Part shown: positions 52,944-62,772 of the stretch, one piece after another
Position numbering within the stretch: position 1 is the first letter of the stretch
How the letters are laid out: the number at the start of each line of letters is the position of its first letter
Origin: CAXQUZ01 sp942491145
Lineage (GTDB): Bacteria > Myxococcota_A > UBA796 > UBA2385
Direction: 5' to 3'
Length of the DNA: 64,000 nucleotides
NCBI GenBank assembly: GCA_942491145.1
Contig: CALOBC010000011.1
Coordinates: 1-64,000, forward strand
Notes under the pieces: model-generated
Databases searched by the model: none
What the model saw: the letters and a program-made list of their open reading frames with translations, nothing else
Told to the model about the DNA's origin: nothing
Program-made: the position numbers and the translations under genes

Positions 52944-55231
52944 CGATTGCATTGGGGGGGAGACTTTCTTGAGCGCCGAGCCCACAGCGAGCCCCCCGTC
53001 ACGGCGGTGGCCGCTCGGGCCGCGAGCGCCCCGGAAGCACCCCCGACCTGGTCGCCCGACGAGGTCCTGGTGCGCCCGCTCTCCGACCTGGACGCCATCG
53101 CCGGTGCGGTGGGGGTCACGGTGGTGGAGCCGACGGGCCGCAGTGGCCTGGCTGTGCTGCGCGCGGCGCCGGGCCAGTCGGGTGAGACCCTGCTCACCGC
53201 GCTCCGGGCCCAGGCCTTGGTGGCCGGTGGGTCGGCCATGGGCGTGACGCGGGGGGCGGGACTGCGGGCCATCGAGGCCGTGCAGTGGGGCCACGCCGAG
53301 TCGGACTTGCCCCGGAAGGCGCCGGCGAGCCTCGCCATTGTCACCGTTGCTGTGCTCGACACGGGGCGGCCCACGAGAACTACGTCGCGCCGGACGGCAC
53401 GGTGTACACAGCGGCGGTGTCGCTGGCGTCCGGTCCCATCGTGGCGCCCAGGGACTTCGTCTCGGACGACCCCCACGCCAACGACGACCACCAACACGGC
53501 ACCCACATCGCCAGCATCATCGCCAGCGACGGTGACATTGAGGGCGTGGCGCCTGGCGTGGCGCTCATGCCGCTAAAGGTGCTCGACGCCGACAACATCG
53601 GCTCCGAGTATGACCTGATTGAGGCGCTGTACTACGCCGCCGACCAGGGCGCGAACGTGGTCAACCTGAGCCTGACATTTGGTCAAGGCTACGTGCCGTC
53701 TCGGGGTCTGCTTGACGCCATCGACCATGTCGCCGAAGCCGGCGTGGTGATGGTGGGCGCCAGCGGCAATGAGGGTGCCTCCGAGGTGTTGTGGCCGGCC
53801 GCCAGCCCCCGCGTGATCGCCGTGGCCAGCTCCTGCCCGCTGGCCAGGAACTCCTGCGATGCGGCCTCCTACAGCAACATCGGACCGGCGGTCGACACGC
53901 TGGCACCGGGCGGCTGCATGGACCGGGACGAGTGGGGTCCGGATGGGGTCCCCGACGGCATCTTGGGCGAGACCATCGCCCTGAACCAGCCCACTCGGCC
54001 CGGCTACTGGTTGATGGCGGGCACCAGCCAGGCCGCCGCCCACGTCTCAGGCGCCGTGGCCCACCTCATCGCGGAAGGCGTGGATCCCGAGCACGCGTCC
54101 CTGTACCTGCACGACAGCAACGTCCCCTGGTCGGGGCACAAGGGCTACCCGGCGGGGCTGGGCTCGGGCCGGCTGCAAGTGTTGTCCTTGATCTCCTCGG
54201 GCCAGAGTGGACTGGCGAATGGCAGTCGGACCGACCAGCGCTACGACGTCTCGCTGACCCCCTACTTGGTGGACAACTGCGATGGCACGGTGACCCCCAA
54301 GGCGCGGGTGACCGTGGTGGACGTGGACGGGACGCATGCGAGCAAGGGCGACGTGGTCGGCCAGCTCCACGGCAGCACCGGCGGCATCGTCTCGTGCTCC
54401 CTGCTCAGCAACGTCGGCCGGAGCTGTGTGCTTGAGGGGCCGGCCGCGCCTCGCTTCGACGCCCAGGGTCACCCGGCACCCCTGGCTTGGCGCTTTGTGG
54501 TGTCGGCCATTGTGCAGAACAACGACTATGCCTACCGCCCGTCGGGCATGCTGTTTGCCTCGGACACCCTTGAACAGGTGGTCTCGAAGCTGCGGGAACG
54601 GCCCGATCTGGCCGACGCCGTGCTGGCCTACCACTGGCGCGAGGGTGCTGTGGACGGGTTGGGGGACCTGGACGAGTCCTACGTGGTGATGGACAGCGGG
54701 GCCGGGATCTCGACGAGCCCGTTTGGCCTTGTGCTCACCCCTGAAGCGCTCGCATCGGTCGCCGCCATCGAGCCCACAACCATCGACGGCGCGGGCATCG
54801 CCACCAGTCCGTTCGCCGTGTTTCGCATCGACGTGAGCGCGGGCCTCAGCGGCTCGGGCATCTCCACCAGTCCGTTTGGCATGGTGGCCCTCGAAGCGGA
54901 TGACATCTTTGGGGGGGCGGGCCTCGCGACCAGCCCCTTCGGCATGACCAGCATCACCGACCCGGTGCTCGACACCTGCATCGATGACTGCAAGACCTTC
55001 TGGAACGACCCCATCCGGTTGGCCACGAGCGAGATCCTGGCGCCGGAAGAGGTGGATGTGAGCGGCACTGCACTGCAGGCGCAGCTCCTCGATGGTGGCT
55101 GGGTCACGCCGGATGGCTCCTCGGCGGCCTCCACGCTGTCCATCCAAGAGACGCTGGAGCTGCGGGCTGTGTCCGATGGCGCGAGCGCCGTCAAGGCCCC
55201 GCAGGAGCTGGTGTTTGGCAAGGGTCGCTGA
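52931..55231 (+). pseudogene. Subtilisin-like (S8) serine protease, three single-base frameshifts near the 5' end
   Basis: Intact from 53285 on (about 640 residues). The catalytic Asp lies in IVTVAVLDTG in one frame, while His (HQHGTHIASIIASDG) and Ser (LMAGTSQAAAHVSGAVAHLI) lie in the next. Adding one G at 53363-53366, one C at 52992-52997 and one G at 52954-52960 joins a short signal (LLFGAIALGG), a propeptide (DEVLVRPLSDLDAIAGAVGV) and the protease domain into one frame. The C-terminal region has four copies of G(A/S)G(I/L)xTSPF at about 54700-54960. No transmembrane end is seen, so it would be secreted. All three defects are losses in homopolymers, so assembly error is as likely as decay. 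Confidence 0.75.
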
Positions 55232-55696
55232 TCCCCACCGGGGGGAGGTGAGAGGGGCCGGGCCGCAACGTCCGGCCTCTGTGCGTGGGGCCCACGCGAC
55301 CGTGCGCGGGGCGGCGTCCACTCCGGCAGCTTGGTGTCGAGAGGACCGTATTGTTGGGTATTGCCGGTGTTCTGCGTTGAGAGTCTCTGCGCCCTGAAGG
55401 GGTCCGCCGAGTGAGCCCGTCGGCGTTCGAGTGGGCATCCGGCTCGCCATCGAGCAGCAACCCAGTGGGCGTTGCATCCGTGGTGTCGGCTCGCCGCTTC
55501 ACCACCGCGCTGACTCTCCGCGTCGCTGGCACCGAGACGTTCGACTGGGGCGGCCAAGCCTCGTCTTCTGGTCCCTGACCTCCAACCCGCGCAATCGCCG
55601 GTTGGACTCGTGGGCGTTCCCACCCTCAGCGGCCTGACCATGTGCTGAGAGTGGTCACCACCACAGCATTCATGTGGCGATCTCCCGCTCTTGTTA
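55232..55696. other. Intergenic region upstream of the nos operon
   Basis: No gene is recognised. A weak hairpin (gccgg / ccggc) follows the protease stop near 55255. The last 100 bp become AT-richer toward the nosZ control region. Confidence 0.45.
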
Positions 55697-55714
55697 ATGG
55701 ACCATAATGTCCAT
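55697..55714 (+). promoter_or_regulatory. Palindrome upstream of nosZ, candidate operator
   Basis: ATGGAC cataat GTCCAT is a perfect 6-bp inverted repeat with a 6-nt spacer, about 112 bp before the nosZ start and in an AT-richer patch. Dyads of this size bind dimeric regulators. nos operons are commonly controlled by FNR/NnrR or Rrf2-type proteins, and an Rrf2-like gene end lies downstream. It does not match the FNR consensus. Confidence 0.4.
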
Positions 55715-55825
55715 CATGTTGCTCGGGGGCTGCCTCGACTACTTGGCCTCTCCACCCTGCGACAATTGGTCGCAGGCGAGCTGTCACACCGGGGCATCCC
55801 CCGGATCATCCCGCAGGGATCAAAA

Positions 55826-57727
55826 ATGTCCAAGAAACCCATCGACATCCCGAACCCGGTCGATCCTGAGAGCCGCCGCGGCTTCCTCCAGGCCGCCGCA
55901 CTGCTCATGGGCGGCGGTGCCATGGCGTGGCAGCTCGAAGCGTGCGCCTCCGAAGATGCCGCGAAGCCAGCGCCGAAAGCCGCCGACAAGCCCGCCCACA
56001 AGGCCGAGTCGGGCCAGAGCGCCCACGTGGGCCCCGGCCAGATGGATGACTACTACGGCTTCTGGTCGGGTGGACAATCCGGTGAGGTCCGCATCCTTGG
56101 CATTCCGTCGATGCGCGAACTCAAGCGCATCCCGGTGTTCAACGCCGATGCCGCCACGGGCTGGGGCTTCACCGACTGGTCCAAGAAGCTGCTGAAGGGC
56201 CGCCTCACGGGCGACACCCACCATGTGCACCTGTCGTACAAAGACGGCACTTACGACGGCCGCTACGCATACGTGAACTGCAAGGCGTCGGCCCGCCTCG
56301 CGCGGGTGGGCCTCAAGATGATGGAAGTCGACGCCATCGTTGACATCCCCAACGCCCACGGCACCCACGGCATCTTCCCCCAGCGCCACAAGACGGGGCT
56401 TGTGTTGTGCAACTCGGAGTTCCGGGCGCCGATGCCCAACGACGGGCGGGACATGCGGGATCCCACCAAGTATGCGGCCATGCACACCGCCATCGACGGC
56501 GAGACCATGAAGGCGGTCTGGCAGGTCATGGTGAACGGCAACATGGATCTGTGTGCCACTGACTATCAGGGTAACTACTCATTTGCGACTTGCTACAACT
56601 CCGAGGGTGGCGTCACCCTTGAAGCGATGATGGCGGCCGACCAGGACTGGCTGTACGTCTTCAACCTGAAGAACATCCAAAAGGCCGTGGACGCCGGCAA
56701 GACCATCACGGTCGGCGACTTCGACAAGGTCATCGACGCCCGCAGCGGCGACAACGAGTTCGTGCAGCGGGTCCCGGTGCCGAAGAGCCCCCACGGCGTC
56801 AACATCACGCCCGACGGCAAGTACGCCATCGTTGCAGGCAAGCTGTCGCCCACGTGCTCGGTGGTGGACATCTCCAAGCTGGCCGACGTCTTCGCGGGCA
56901 AGATCAAGCCCCGCGACGCCGTTGTCGCTGAGCCCGAAGTGGGCCTCGGTCCGCTCCACACCGCGTTTGACGGCAAGGGCAACGCCTACACGTCCATCTT
57001 CATCGACTCGGTGATGACCAAGTGGAACATCGACAATGCCATCGCTGCGTACGGGGGGGCCAAGGTCGACCCCGTCCTTGAGAAGCTCGACGTGCACTAC
57101 CAGGTCGGCCACACCAACGCCTCGATGTCCGAGACCAAGGATGCCGACGGCAAGTGGCTGGTCGCGCTCTGCAAGTTCTCCAAGGATCGCTTCATCCCGG
57201 CCGGGCCGCTGCGGTCCGAGAATGACCAGCTCATCGACATGACCGCCGACAAGTTGAAGGTTGTCCACGACGGCACGGCCTACCCTGAGCCCCACGACGC
57301 CGTCATTGTGCGCAAGGACCTCATCAACCCCGGAAAGGTGCAGGACCGCAAGGACCCCCGCTTCCGGGTCTACGACGAGTGGGCCAAGGAAGACGGCGTG
57401 AACCTGATGGGCGACAACAAGGTCATTCGCAAGGGTCCCAACAAGGTCCGCGTGTACATGACCAGCGTGGCGCCGTCGTTCCAGACCAACGAGATCACGG
57501 TCAAGGCCGGCGACGAGGTGCAGTTCATCCTCACCAACCTCGACAACGTCGAGGACCTCAGCCACGGCTTCTGCCTCACGCACCACGACGCCAACATGGT
57601 CGTCAACGCCCAGAGCACCAACTCGATCACCGTCAAGGTGCCGAACAAGGGCATGTTCTGGTACTACTGCCCCTGGTTCTGCCACGCCCTCCACCTGGAG
57701 ATGCGGGGTCGGCTCTTCGTCGAGTAG
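55826..57727 (+). CDS. nosZ: Nitrous oxide reductase NosZ (Tat-exported, clade I-like)
   Basis: A 633-residue periplasmic copper enzyme that reduces N2O to N2. The N terminus has the Tat motif SRRGFLQ (16-22) followed by a hydrophobic stretch ending LEAC. The CuZ propeller has DTHHVHLSYKDGTYDGRYAY, IFPQRHKTG, KSPHGVNITPDGKY, GLGPLHTAFDGKGNA and HYQVGHTNASMSET. The cupredoxin domain holds CuA: LSHGFCL and CPWFCHALHLEM (C615, C619, H623, M626). The Tat signal and the sequence around the CuZ His residues fit clade I, as does the nosR gene next door. ATG at 55826 places the Tat motif correctly and has AGGGA upstream. First gene of the operon. Confidence 0.96.
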   Translation: MSKKPIDIPNPVDPESRRGFLQAAALLMGGGAMAWQLEACASEDAAKPAPKAADKPAHKAESGQSAHVGPGQMDDYYGFWSGGQSGEVRILGIPSMRELKRIPVFNADAATGWGFTDWSKKLLKGRLTGDTHHVHLSYKDGTYDGRYAYVNCKASARLARVGLKMMEVDAIVDIPNAHGTHGIFPQRHKTGLVLCNSEFRAPMPNDGRDMRDPTKYAAMHTAIDGETMKAVWQVMVNGNMDLCATDYQGNYSFATCYNSEGGVTLEAMMAADQDWLYVFNLKNIQKAVDAGKTITVGDFDKVIDARSGDNEFVQRVPVPKSPHGVNITPDGKYAIVAGKLSPTCSVVDISKLADVFAGKIKPRDAVVAEPEVGLGPLHTAFDGKGNAYTSIFIDSVMTKWNIDNAIAAYGGAKVDPVLEKLDVHYQVGHTNASMSETKDADGKWLVALCKFSKDRFIPAGPLRSENDQLIDMTADKLKVVHDGTAYPEPHDAVIVRKDLINPGKVQDRKDPRFRVYDEWAKEDGVNLMGDNKVIRKGPNKVRVYMTSVAPSFQTNEITVKAGDEVQFILTNLDNVEDLSHGFCLTHHDANMVVNAQSTNSITVKVPNKGMFWYYCPWFCHALHLEMRGRLFVE

Positions 57728-57852
57728 CACCGCTTGCGACCGGGCGTTTGCCCGGACCTTCCGCACCCCTGCCCGCCCTCAGGCCAACCGGCGATTGCCG
57801 GCCGGTTTGGGGGCTTTCCGTCGGTGCCGCCTACCCTTCGCACGCCCCACAC

Positions 57853-59919
57853 ATGAGCCCCCCCATGTCCCTCTTCATCTCGCTGGTCGTTGCAGCGTTG
57901 TTCTTCGTGTCGCCCGCCTGGGCGCTCGGCGGCAGCCAGACCAACCCGCCCCTGTCCTGTGACGTTGATCCGTGCACCCGTGTGTTGCCCGACGCCACGC
58001 GGTTCGAGCCCATCGAAGGCAAGCCCTACGTCGCAGGCTTCGACAACGACGGCACCCTCGTTGGTTGGGTTGCTCGGTCCACCGACATCGTGGACATCAA
58101 GGGATACTCTGGCCAGCCCATGTCGACGGTGGTGGGGCTCAGCGCCGACGGACTCATCACGGGCGGACGGGTGGTCAACCACTCCGAGCCCATCCTGTTG
58201 ATCGGCATTCCCGAGGCCAAGCTGCACGACTTTGTCGACGGCTATAGCGGCTTCCCCGCCGACCAAAAGGTGGTGGTGGGCGGCACGGCAGGGCCCGACA
58301 CGGTGGCGTTCGACATCATCTCTGGCGCGACCGTCACCGTTTTGGCTGAAAACCAGACGATCCTCGAGACGGTCCGCTCGGTGGGCGAAGACGTCGGTGT
58401 GATTGAGTCGGTCGGCCGGGTGCCGGGCCACTTCGTGTCCGACGTGCCCTGGACCTGGGACAAGCTGGTCGATGAAGGTGCCCTGGGCCACCTGATGGTC
58501 TCTGGCGAACAGATGGGTGAGACCGACCCCGAGAAGCCGTTTCTCGACATGTGGTTCGCGATTGCGGACGCGCCCCAGGTCGGCATTCCCCTCATCGGTG
58601 AGGGCCGCTACAAGTACCTGACGGGCGAGCTGAAGCCCGGTGAACACCTGCTGGTCGTCTTCAACGGCGGCTCCAACTCGTACAAGGGCTCAGGCTTCGT
58701 GCGCGGCGGCATCTTCGACCGCTTCCACCTCCGTCAGGGCCTGCGCGACGTGGTCTTCACCGACCTCGACTACACCAAGCTGGACACGCCGCCGGCGGAA
58801 GGTGCCCCCGATCTGTGGGAGGGCGGAGTGTTTATCACCCGCGACGGCCGCCTCGATCCCGGCGCACGCTTCGACATGGTGTTCCTCGGCAGCGCCTATG
58901 CCCTGGAACGGGGCGCGTTTGAGCGGGACTTCCACAGCTTTGAGGTCAACCACCGCACGCCGCGCAGCGTCTATGTGCTCGACGGGCCCGATCCCGAGAC
59001 CCTCATCTGGCGCCGCGCATGGGCGACCGGCTGGCCCAAGGCGCTGGCGACGGGGCTGTTCTTCTTGATGGTGGGCGTGCTCTTTGCCGCTCGGCGCTGG
59101 ATGGCCGGCGACATGAAGCGGCTGCAGCGAATCCATGTCACCGTCATGACCACGTCGTTTCTGGGCCTCGGTGTCTGGCTGCATGTGCAGCCGTCGGTCA
59201 CCCAGATCCTCACGCTGCTCGACGCGGGGGCCAACGGCCACATCGACTTCAACCTGTTCTTGTCCGACCCGGTGTTGTTTGTCTCTTGGATTGGCATCCT
59301 GGTCATCGGTGTGCCCTGGGGCCGAGGCACCTTCTGCGGGTGGATCTGCCCCTATGGCTCGATGTCGGAGCTCATCTTCAAGGCGGCCCGCAAGCTCAAG
59401 ATCCCGGAATATGAGCTGCCCGACGGCGTACACTTCAAGCTTCGCTACCTGCGGTACGGCGTGTTTGCGGTGCTGGCCATCGCCTTCCTCATCGACCCCA
59501 TCTGGGGCGAGAAGATGGCCGAGGTCGAGCCCTTCAAGTCCACCTTCTTTGTGCCTGTCTGGACCCGCCACCCGGTGCTGATCCTGTGGAGGACGTCCCT
59601 GCTGGTGTGGTCGATCACCACCTACCGGCCCTTCTGCCGCTACATCTGCCCCCTCGGTGCGGCGCTGGCTGTCCAGACCACCTTCAGGGTGTCGGGCCCC
59701 TACCGGCGGGACTTCTGCAGCAAATGCAAGATCTGCGCACGGGGGTGTGAGCCCCGCGCTATCCGCCCCGACGGGACCATCGACCCCCGCGAGTGCCTCA
59801 ACTGCTGGGAGTGCGAGGCCAACTACAACGACGACAAGGTGTGCCCGCCCCTCGTCAAGATTCGCCGCGACCGCGAGCGCGCTGTTCCCGCGGCGAGGCC
59901 CGGAGAAGGAACCCTGTGA
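57853..59919 (+). CDS. nosR: NosR, membrane FMN/iron-sulfur protein of N2O reduction
   Basis: About 688 residues. A signal peptide (SLFISLVVAALFFVSPAWAL) leads to a periplasmic FMN-binding domain with the flavinylation motif SGATVT near residue 157. Several membrane helices occupy about 390-600, with two CxxxCP motifs (CGWICPYG near 496, CRYICPLG near 596). A C-terminal ferredoxin part carries CSKCKICARGCEP and CLNCWECEANYNDDKVCPP. NosR feeds electrons to NosZ and is needed for its expression and activity. ATG at 57865 is an alternative start. The TGA stop overlaps the GTG of nosD. Confidence 0.94.
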   Translation: MSPPMSLFISLVVAALFFVSPAWALGGSQTNPPLSCDVDPCTRVLPDATRFEPIEGKPYVAGFDNDGTLVGWVARSTDIVDIKGYSGQPMSTVVGLSADGLITGGRVVNHSEPILLIGIPEAKLHDFVDGYSGFPADQKVVVGGTAGPDTVAFDIISGATVTVLAENQTILETVRSVGEDVGVIESVGRVPGHFVSDVPWTWDKLVDEGALGHLMVSGEQMGETDPEKPFLDMWFAIADAPQVGIPLIGEGRYKYLTGELKPGEHLLVVFNGGSNSYKGSGFVRGGIFDRFHLRQGLRDVVFTDLDYTKLDTPPAEGAPDLWEGGVFITRDGRLDPGARFDMVFLGSAYALERGAFERDFHSFEVNHRTPRSVYVLDGPDPETLIWRRAWATGWPKALATGLFFLMVGVLFAARRWMAGDMKRLQRIHVTVMTTSFLGLGVWLHVQPSVTQILTLLDAGANGHIDFNLFLSDPVLFVSWIGILVIGVPWGRGTFCGWICPYGSMSELIFKAARKLKIPEYELPDGVHFKLRYLRYGVFAVLAIAFLIDPIWGEKMAEVEPFKSTFFVPVWTRHPVLILWRTSLLVWSITTYRPFCRYICPLGAALAVQTTFRVSGPYRRDFCSKCKICARGCEPRAIRPDGTIDPRECLNCWECEANYNDDKVCPPLVKIRRDRERAVPAARPGEGTL

Positions 59920-61196
59920 GCCACACCCTGCTGCTGGTCCTGGGGGTGTCCCTCGGGGCCGCCGACCCCGGACCGCCGGGCAGAGATCTGGTGGTCGGTC
60001 GCGATGGGCCCACGGTGCAAGCCTGTGTGTCCATGGCCGAGCCGGCCGACCGGGTGGTGCTGCCCGCGGGGGACTGGCCGGGGCCAGTGCTGATCGACCG
60101 TCCGCTCACCATCACGTCCCAAGATGGTGTGTTGGTGGGCAATTTCGGCACCACCCTGAGCATCACTTCCCCTGGCGTCACGGTGGACCACCTCACGGTG
60201 AGGGGCAGTGGCGCGGATCTCCAAGGGCCCGACGTGTGTGTCTACTTTGGGCCCACGGCAACCGGCTCCCAGATCGTCGACTCTTCGCTGTCTGACTGTC
60301 TCTTCGGCATCTGGACCCACGAGGTGACGGGGGTGCGCATCGAGCGCAATTCGGTCCTTGGCCGCGACGCAGACCACCCGTCGAAGAAAGGCAATGGCAT
60401 CCATCTGTTCGACTCCGAAGAGCTCACCGTCCGCGGCAACCGGGTCGAGCGGGCCCGCGACGGCATCTATGTCTCGGCCACCAACCACAGCGTCATCTCC
60501 GACAACGTGGTGTCGAATCAGCGCTACGGCATCCACTACATGTACTCATGGCACAATGTCATCGAGGGCAACGTGGCCAACGACAACTCGGGTGGCATTG
60601 CGTTGATGCAGAGTCGTCATCTGTTGGTGCGCTGAAACGAAGCCAGCCGCAACACCAAGCAGGGCATCCTCTTTCGCGACACCCAATACTCGACCATCTC
60701 GCACAACGTGGTGTCCCACAACGGCGAGGGGATGTTCTTCTTCTCCAGCCTCGACAACGACATCAGCCAGAACCTGATCACCGGCAACCAGATCGGGGCG
60801 CGGGTGTGGGCGGGCACGGAGCGCAACGAGATCCACGACAACGCGTTTGTGGGCAACGCAAACCAAGTGTTCTACGTCTCGGCCAGCGACCAGCACTGGG
60901 CGCCGAACTATTGGTCGGACTACCTCGGGTGGGACCAGGACGGTGACGGCTTCGGTGACCGACCGTACCGAAACGATGTCTTCCTCGCTCAGCTGCTGCA
61001 CCGCTTCCCGGCGGCGGTCTTGCTGCTGAACAGTCCCACCCTCGAGATCCTCAACCAGCTCCAGTCCTACATGCCCCAGCTCCGAGTGCCCACGGTGATC
61101 GACGACGCCCCCTTGATGCAGCCCCCCACCATTGGCTCGATCGCTGATGCCAGTCCTGCCGGGTCCACCGACACCACCCCGGGGTCCACACCATGA
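59916..61196 (+). CDS. nosD: NosD copper-maturation protein, interrupted by an in-frame TGA at 60633
   Basis: A periplasmic right-handed beta-helix protein that helps assemble the CuZ centre of NosZ. GTG at 59916 overlaps the nosR stop and follows GGAGAAGGAA. The carbohydrate-binding/sugar-hydrolysis repeats are clear on both sides of the stop: GIHLFDSEELTVRGNRVERA, GIHYMYSWHNVIEGNVANDN, SGGIALMQSRHLLVR, then after TGA NEASRNTKQGILFRDTQYST and APNYWSDYLGWDQDGDGFGD. The frame does not change, so codon 240 alone is affected. The total of 426 codons is normal for NosD. Unless read through, the product is truncated to 239 residues. The stop overlaps the nosF ATG. Confidence 0.88.
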
Positions 61197-61984
61197 ACCT
61201 CACGGTCGAAGATCTGCACGTGCGCTTCGGCACGGTCGAAGCCCTCAAGGGGGTCAGCCTCACGGTGTCTGCCGGTGAGGTCACGGTCGTGGTGGGCCCC
61301 AACGGCGCCGGCAAGTCCACCCTGATGAGCGTCATTCTGGGCTTGCTCAAGCCCGGCCAGGGCCGCCTTGTGGTCCACGCGGCCGCAGTCGATCCCGAGG
61401 CCCCGCCCGCCCGTGGCCAAGTGGTCGCCGACACCCAGCACGCCACGTCGACCTGGCTGCGGGAGCGCATTGGCTACCTGCCCGAAGCCGCGAGCTTCTC
61501 GGCCAACTTGTCGGGTCGCCAGGTGCTCCGGTTCTTTGCGTCGGCCCGGGGCACCCCCCGCAGCGCCATCGCCCCCACCCTCGACCGGGTTGGGTTACTT
61601 GAAGCTGCAGATCGGCGTGTTGGAGGGTATTCTCGCGGAATGCGGCAACGGCTGGGGTTGGCGGTGGCGATCGTGCACGCGCCCCAGCTGCTCATTCTCG
61701 ATGAGCCCACAGGCGGGCTGGACCAACACGGCCTGTCCGTGCTGTGGAGCATTCTCGAAGAGTGGAAAGCAGCCGGCCGCACGGTGCTGCTGTCCACCCA
61801 CGAGCTCGCCCTCATCGAGCGCCGCGCCGACATCTTGTATGTGGTGGCCGATGGCAACTTGCGGGCCAGCGGCACCCCCGACCAGCTCCGCGAGCAAGCC
61901 GGCCTCCCGCTGGAGTGGCGCAAGGGCCCCGGGCTCGACGTCATCTATGAGCACCTGATCCGGAGTCTGTCATCGGACGCGTAG
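61193..61984 (+). CDS. nosF: NosF, ATPase subunit of the Nos ABC transporter
   Basis: A 263-residue ABC ATPase: Walker A GPNGAGKST near residue 38, a signature region reading VGGYSRGMRQRLGLA (SRGMR in place of LSGGQ, as usual for NosF), Walker B LLILDEPTGGLD and the switch His in LLSTHELALIE. With NosY it forms the NosFY transporter that works with NosD and NosL in copper-site maturation. ATG at 61193 overlaps the nosD stop (ATGA). Its 3' end overlaps the probable nosY start by 13 nt. Confidence 0.95.
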   Translation: MNLTVEDLHVRFGTVEALKGVSLTVSAGEVTVVVGPNGAGKSTLMSVILGLLKPGQGRLVVHAAAVDPEAPPARGQVVADTQHATSTWLRERIGYLPEAASFSANLSGRQVLRFFASARGTPRSAIAPTLDRVGLLEAADRRVGGYSRGMRQRLGLAVAIVHAPQLLILDEPTGGLDQHGLSVLWSILEEWKAAGRTVLLSTHELALIERRADILYVVADGNLRASGTPDQLREQAGLPLEWRKGPGLDVIYEHLIRSLSSDA

Positions 61985-62772
61985 CCCAAGCGCTGGTTCT
62001 CCATGAGTTCCTGGAGCGCACCCGCGACCGGTGGGTGGTGGTGATTACGGCGCTGTTTGCGTTGTTGTCGGTCGGCATCGCGCTGTATGGCGGCGCGTCC
62101 GAAGAGACCGGCGCGCTGGTCACCGCCCCCAGCCTCGTCACACTCGCCACCTTCCTGGTGCCCCTCGTGGCGCTGATCCTCGGCCACGACGCCATCGTCG
62201 GGGAGCGCGAGCGCAACACCCTCGGCTTGTTGTTGTCGTTGCCGGTGCAGCGCTGGGAAGTCTTGGTCGCCAAGTTTGTGGGCCGGGGCCTCGCCCTCGC
62301 GGTCGCCATTGGTGTGGGACTCGGCACGTCCGCCCTGTTCCTTGGCCCTGCCCAGAGACAGCTGCTGTTGCAGATCTTGCCCACCACCTTGATGCTCGGC
62401 TTGGCCTTCTTGTCCATCGGTGTGTGCATCTCCAGCGTCACCCACCGGGTGGCCACTGCGTCCAGCATGGCCGTGGTGTGTTGGTTCCTGCTGGTGTTCT
62501 TCTACGATCTGGGGCTGTTGGTCGCCATGGTCGCGACCGACGGCGCACTGGATCAGGGCGTGGTGGTGTGGATGGTCAACCTCAACCCGGCAGGCCTGTA
62601 CCGCACCGGGCTGATGACCCAGCTCATCGGCACGTCGGCCCTCGAAGAGCTCGGCCTGGTGGTGGCGCTGCCGAGCGGCGGTGTGCGGGCGCTCATCTGG
62701 ATGGGATGGATCCCCGGCCCCTTGGCCCTGGGTGGTGTGCTCCTCAACCGACAACAGACGGTGACGGCATGA
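61972..62772 (+). CDS. nosY: NosY, membrane subunit of the Nos ABC transporter (probable AUC start)
   Basis: About 266 residues with six hydrophobic segments. The family-conserved cytoplasmic start (HEFLERTRDRWVVVITALFA) lies upstream of the first ordinary start codon, GTG at 62035, which would cut into the first helix. The frame is open from 61951 and contains no ATG, GTG or TTG before 62035. ATC at 61972 has GGAG exactly 6 nt upstream, so a rare AUC start with coupling to nosF is my reading. HDAIVGERERNTLGLLLSLP is the typical ABC-2/NosY segment. The stop overlaps the nosL ATG. Confidence 0.85.
   Translation: MGRVAQALVLHEFLERTRDRWVVVITALFALLSVGIALYGGASEETGALVTAPSLVTLATFLVPLVALILGHDAIVGERERNTLGLLLSLPVQRWEVLVAKFVGRGLALAVAIGVGLGTSALFLGPAQRQLLLQILPTTLMLGLAFLSIGVCISSVTHRVATASSMAVVCWFLLVFFYDLGLLVAMVATDGALDQGVVVWMVNLNPAGLYRTGLMTQLIGTSALEELGLVVALPSGGVRALIWMGWIPGPLALGGVLLNRQQTVTA

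Noticed and set aside
52082..53294. A minus-strand gene opposite the Gly/Ser-rich protein and protease start
   Set aside because: Codon bias alone would allow it, but no frame gives a signal or domain, and the plus-strand subtilase propeptide clearly occupies 52990-53360.
60633..60635. Selenocysteine at the nosD TGA
   Set aside because: NosD has no conserved Cys at this position in the beta-helix repeats, and the following sequence shows no strong hairpin at the spacing a bacterial SECIS needs; a nonsense change or sequence error is simpler.
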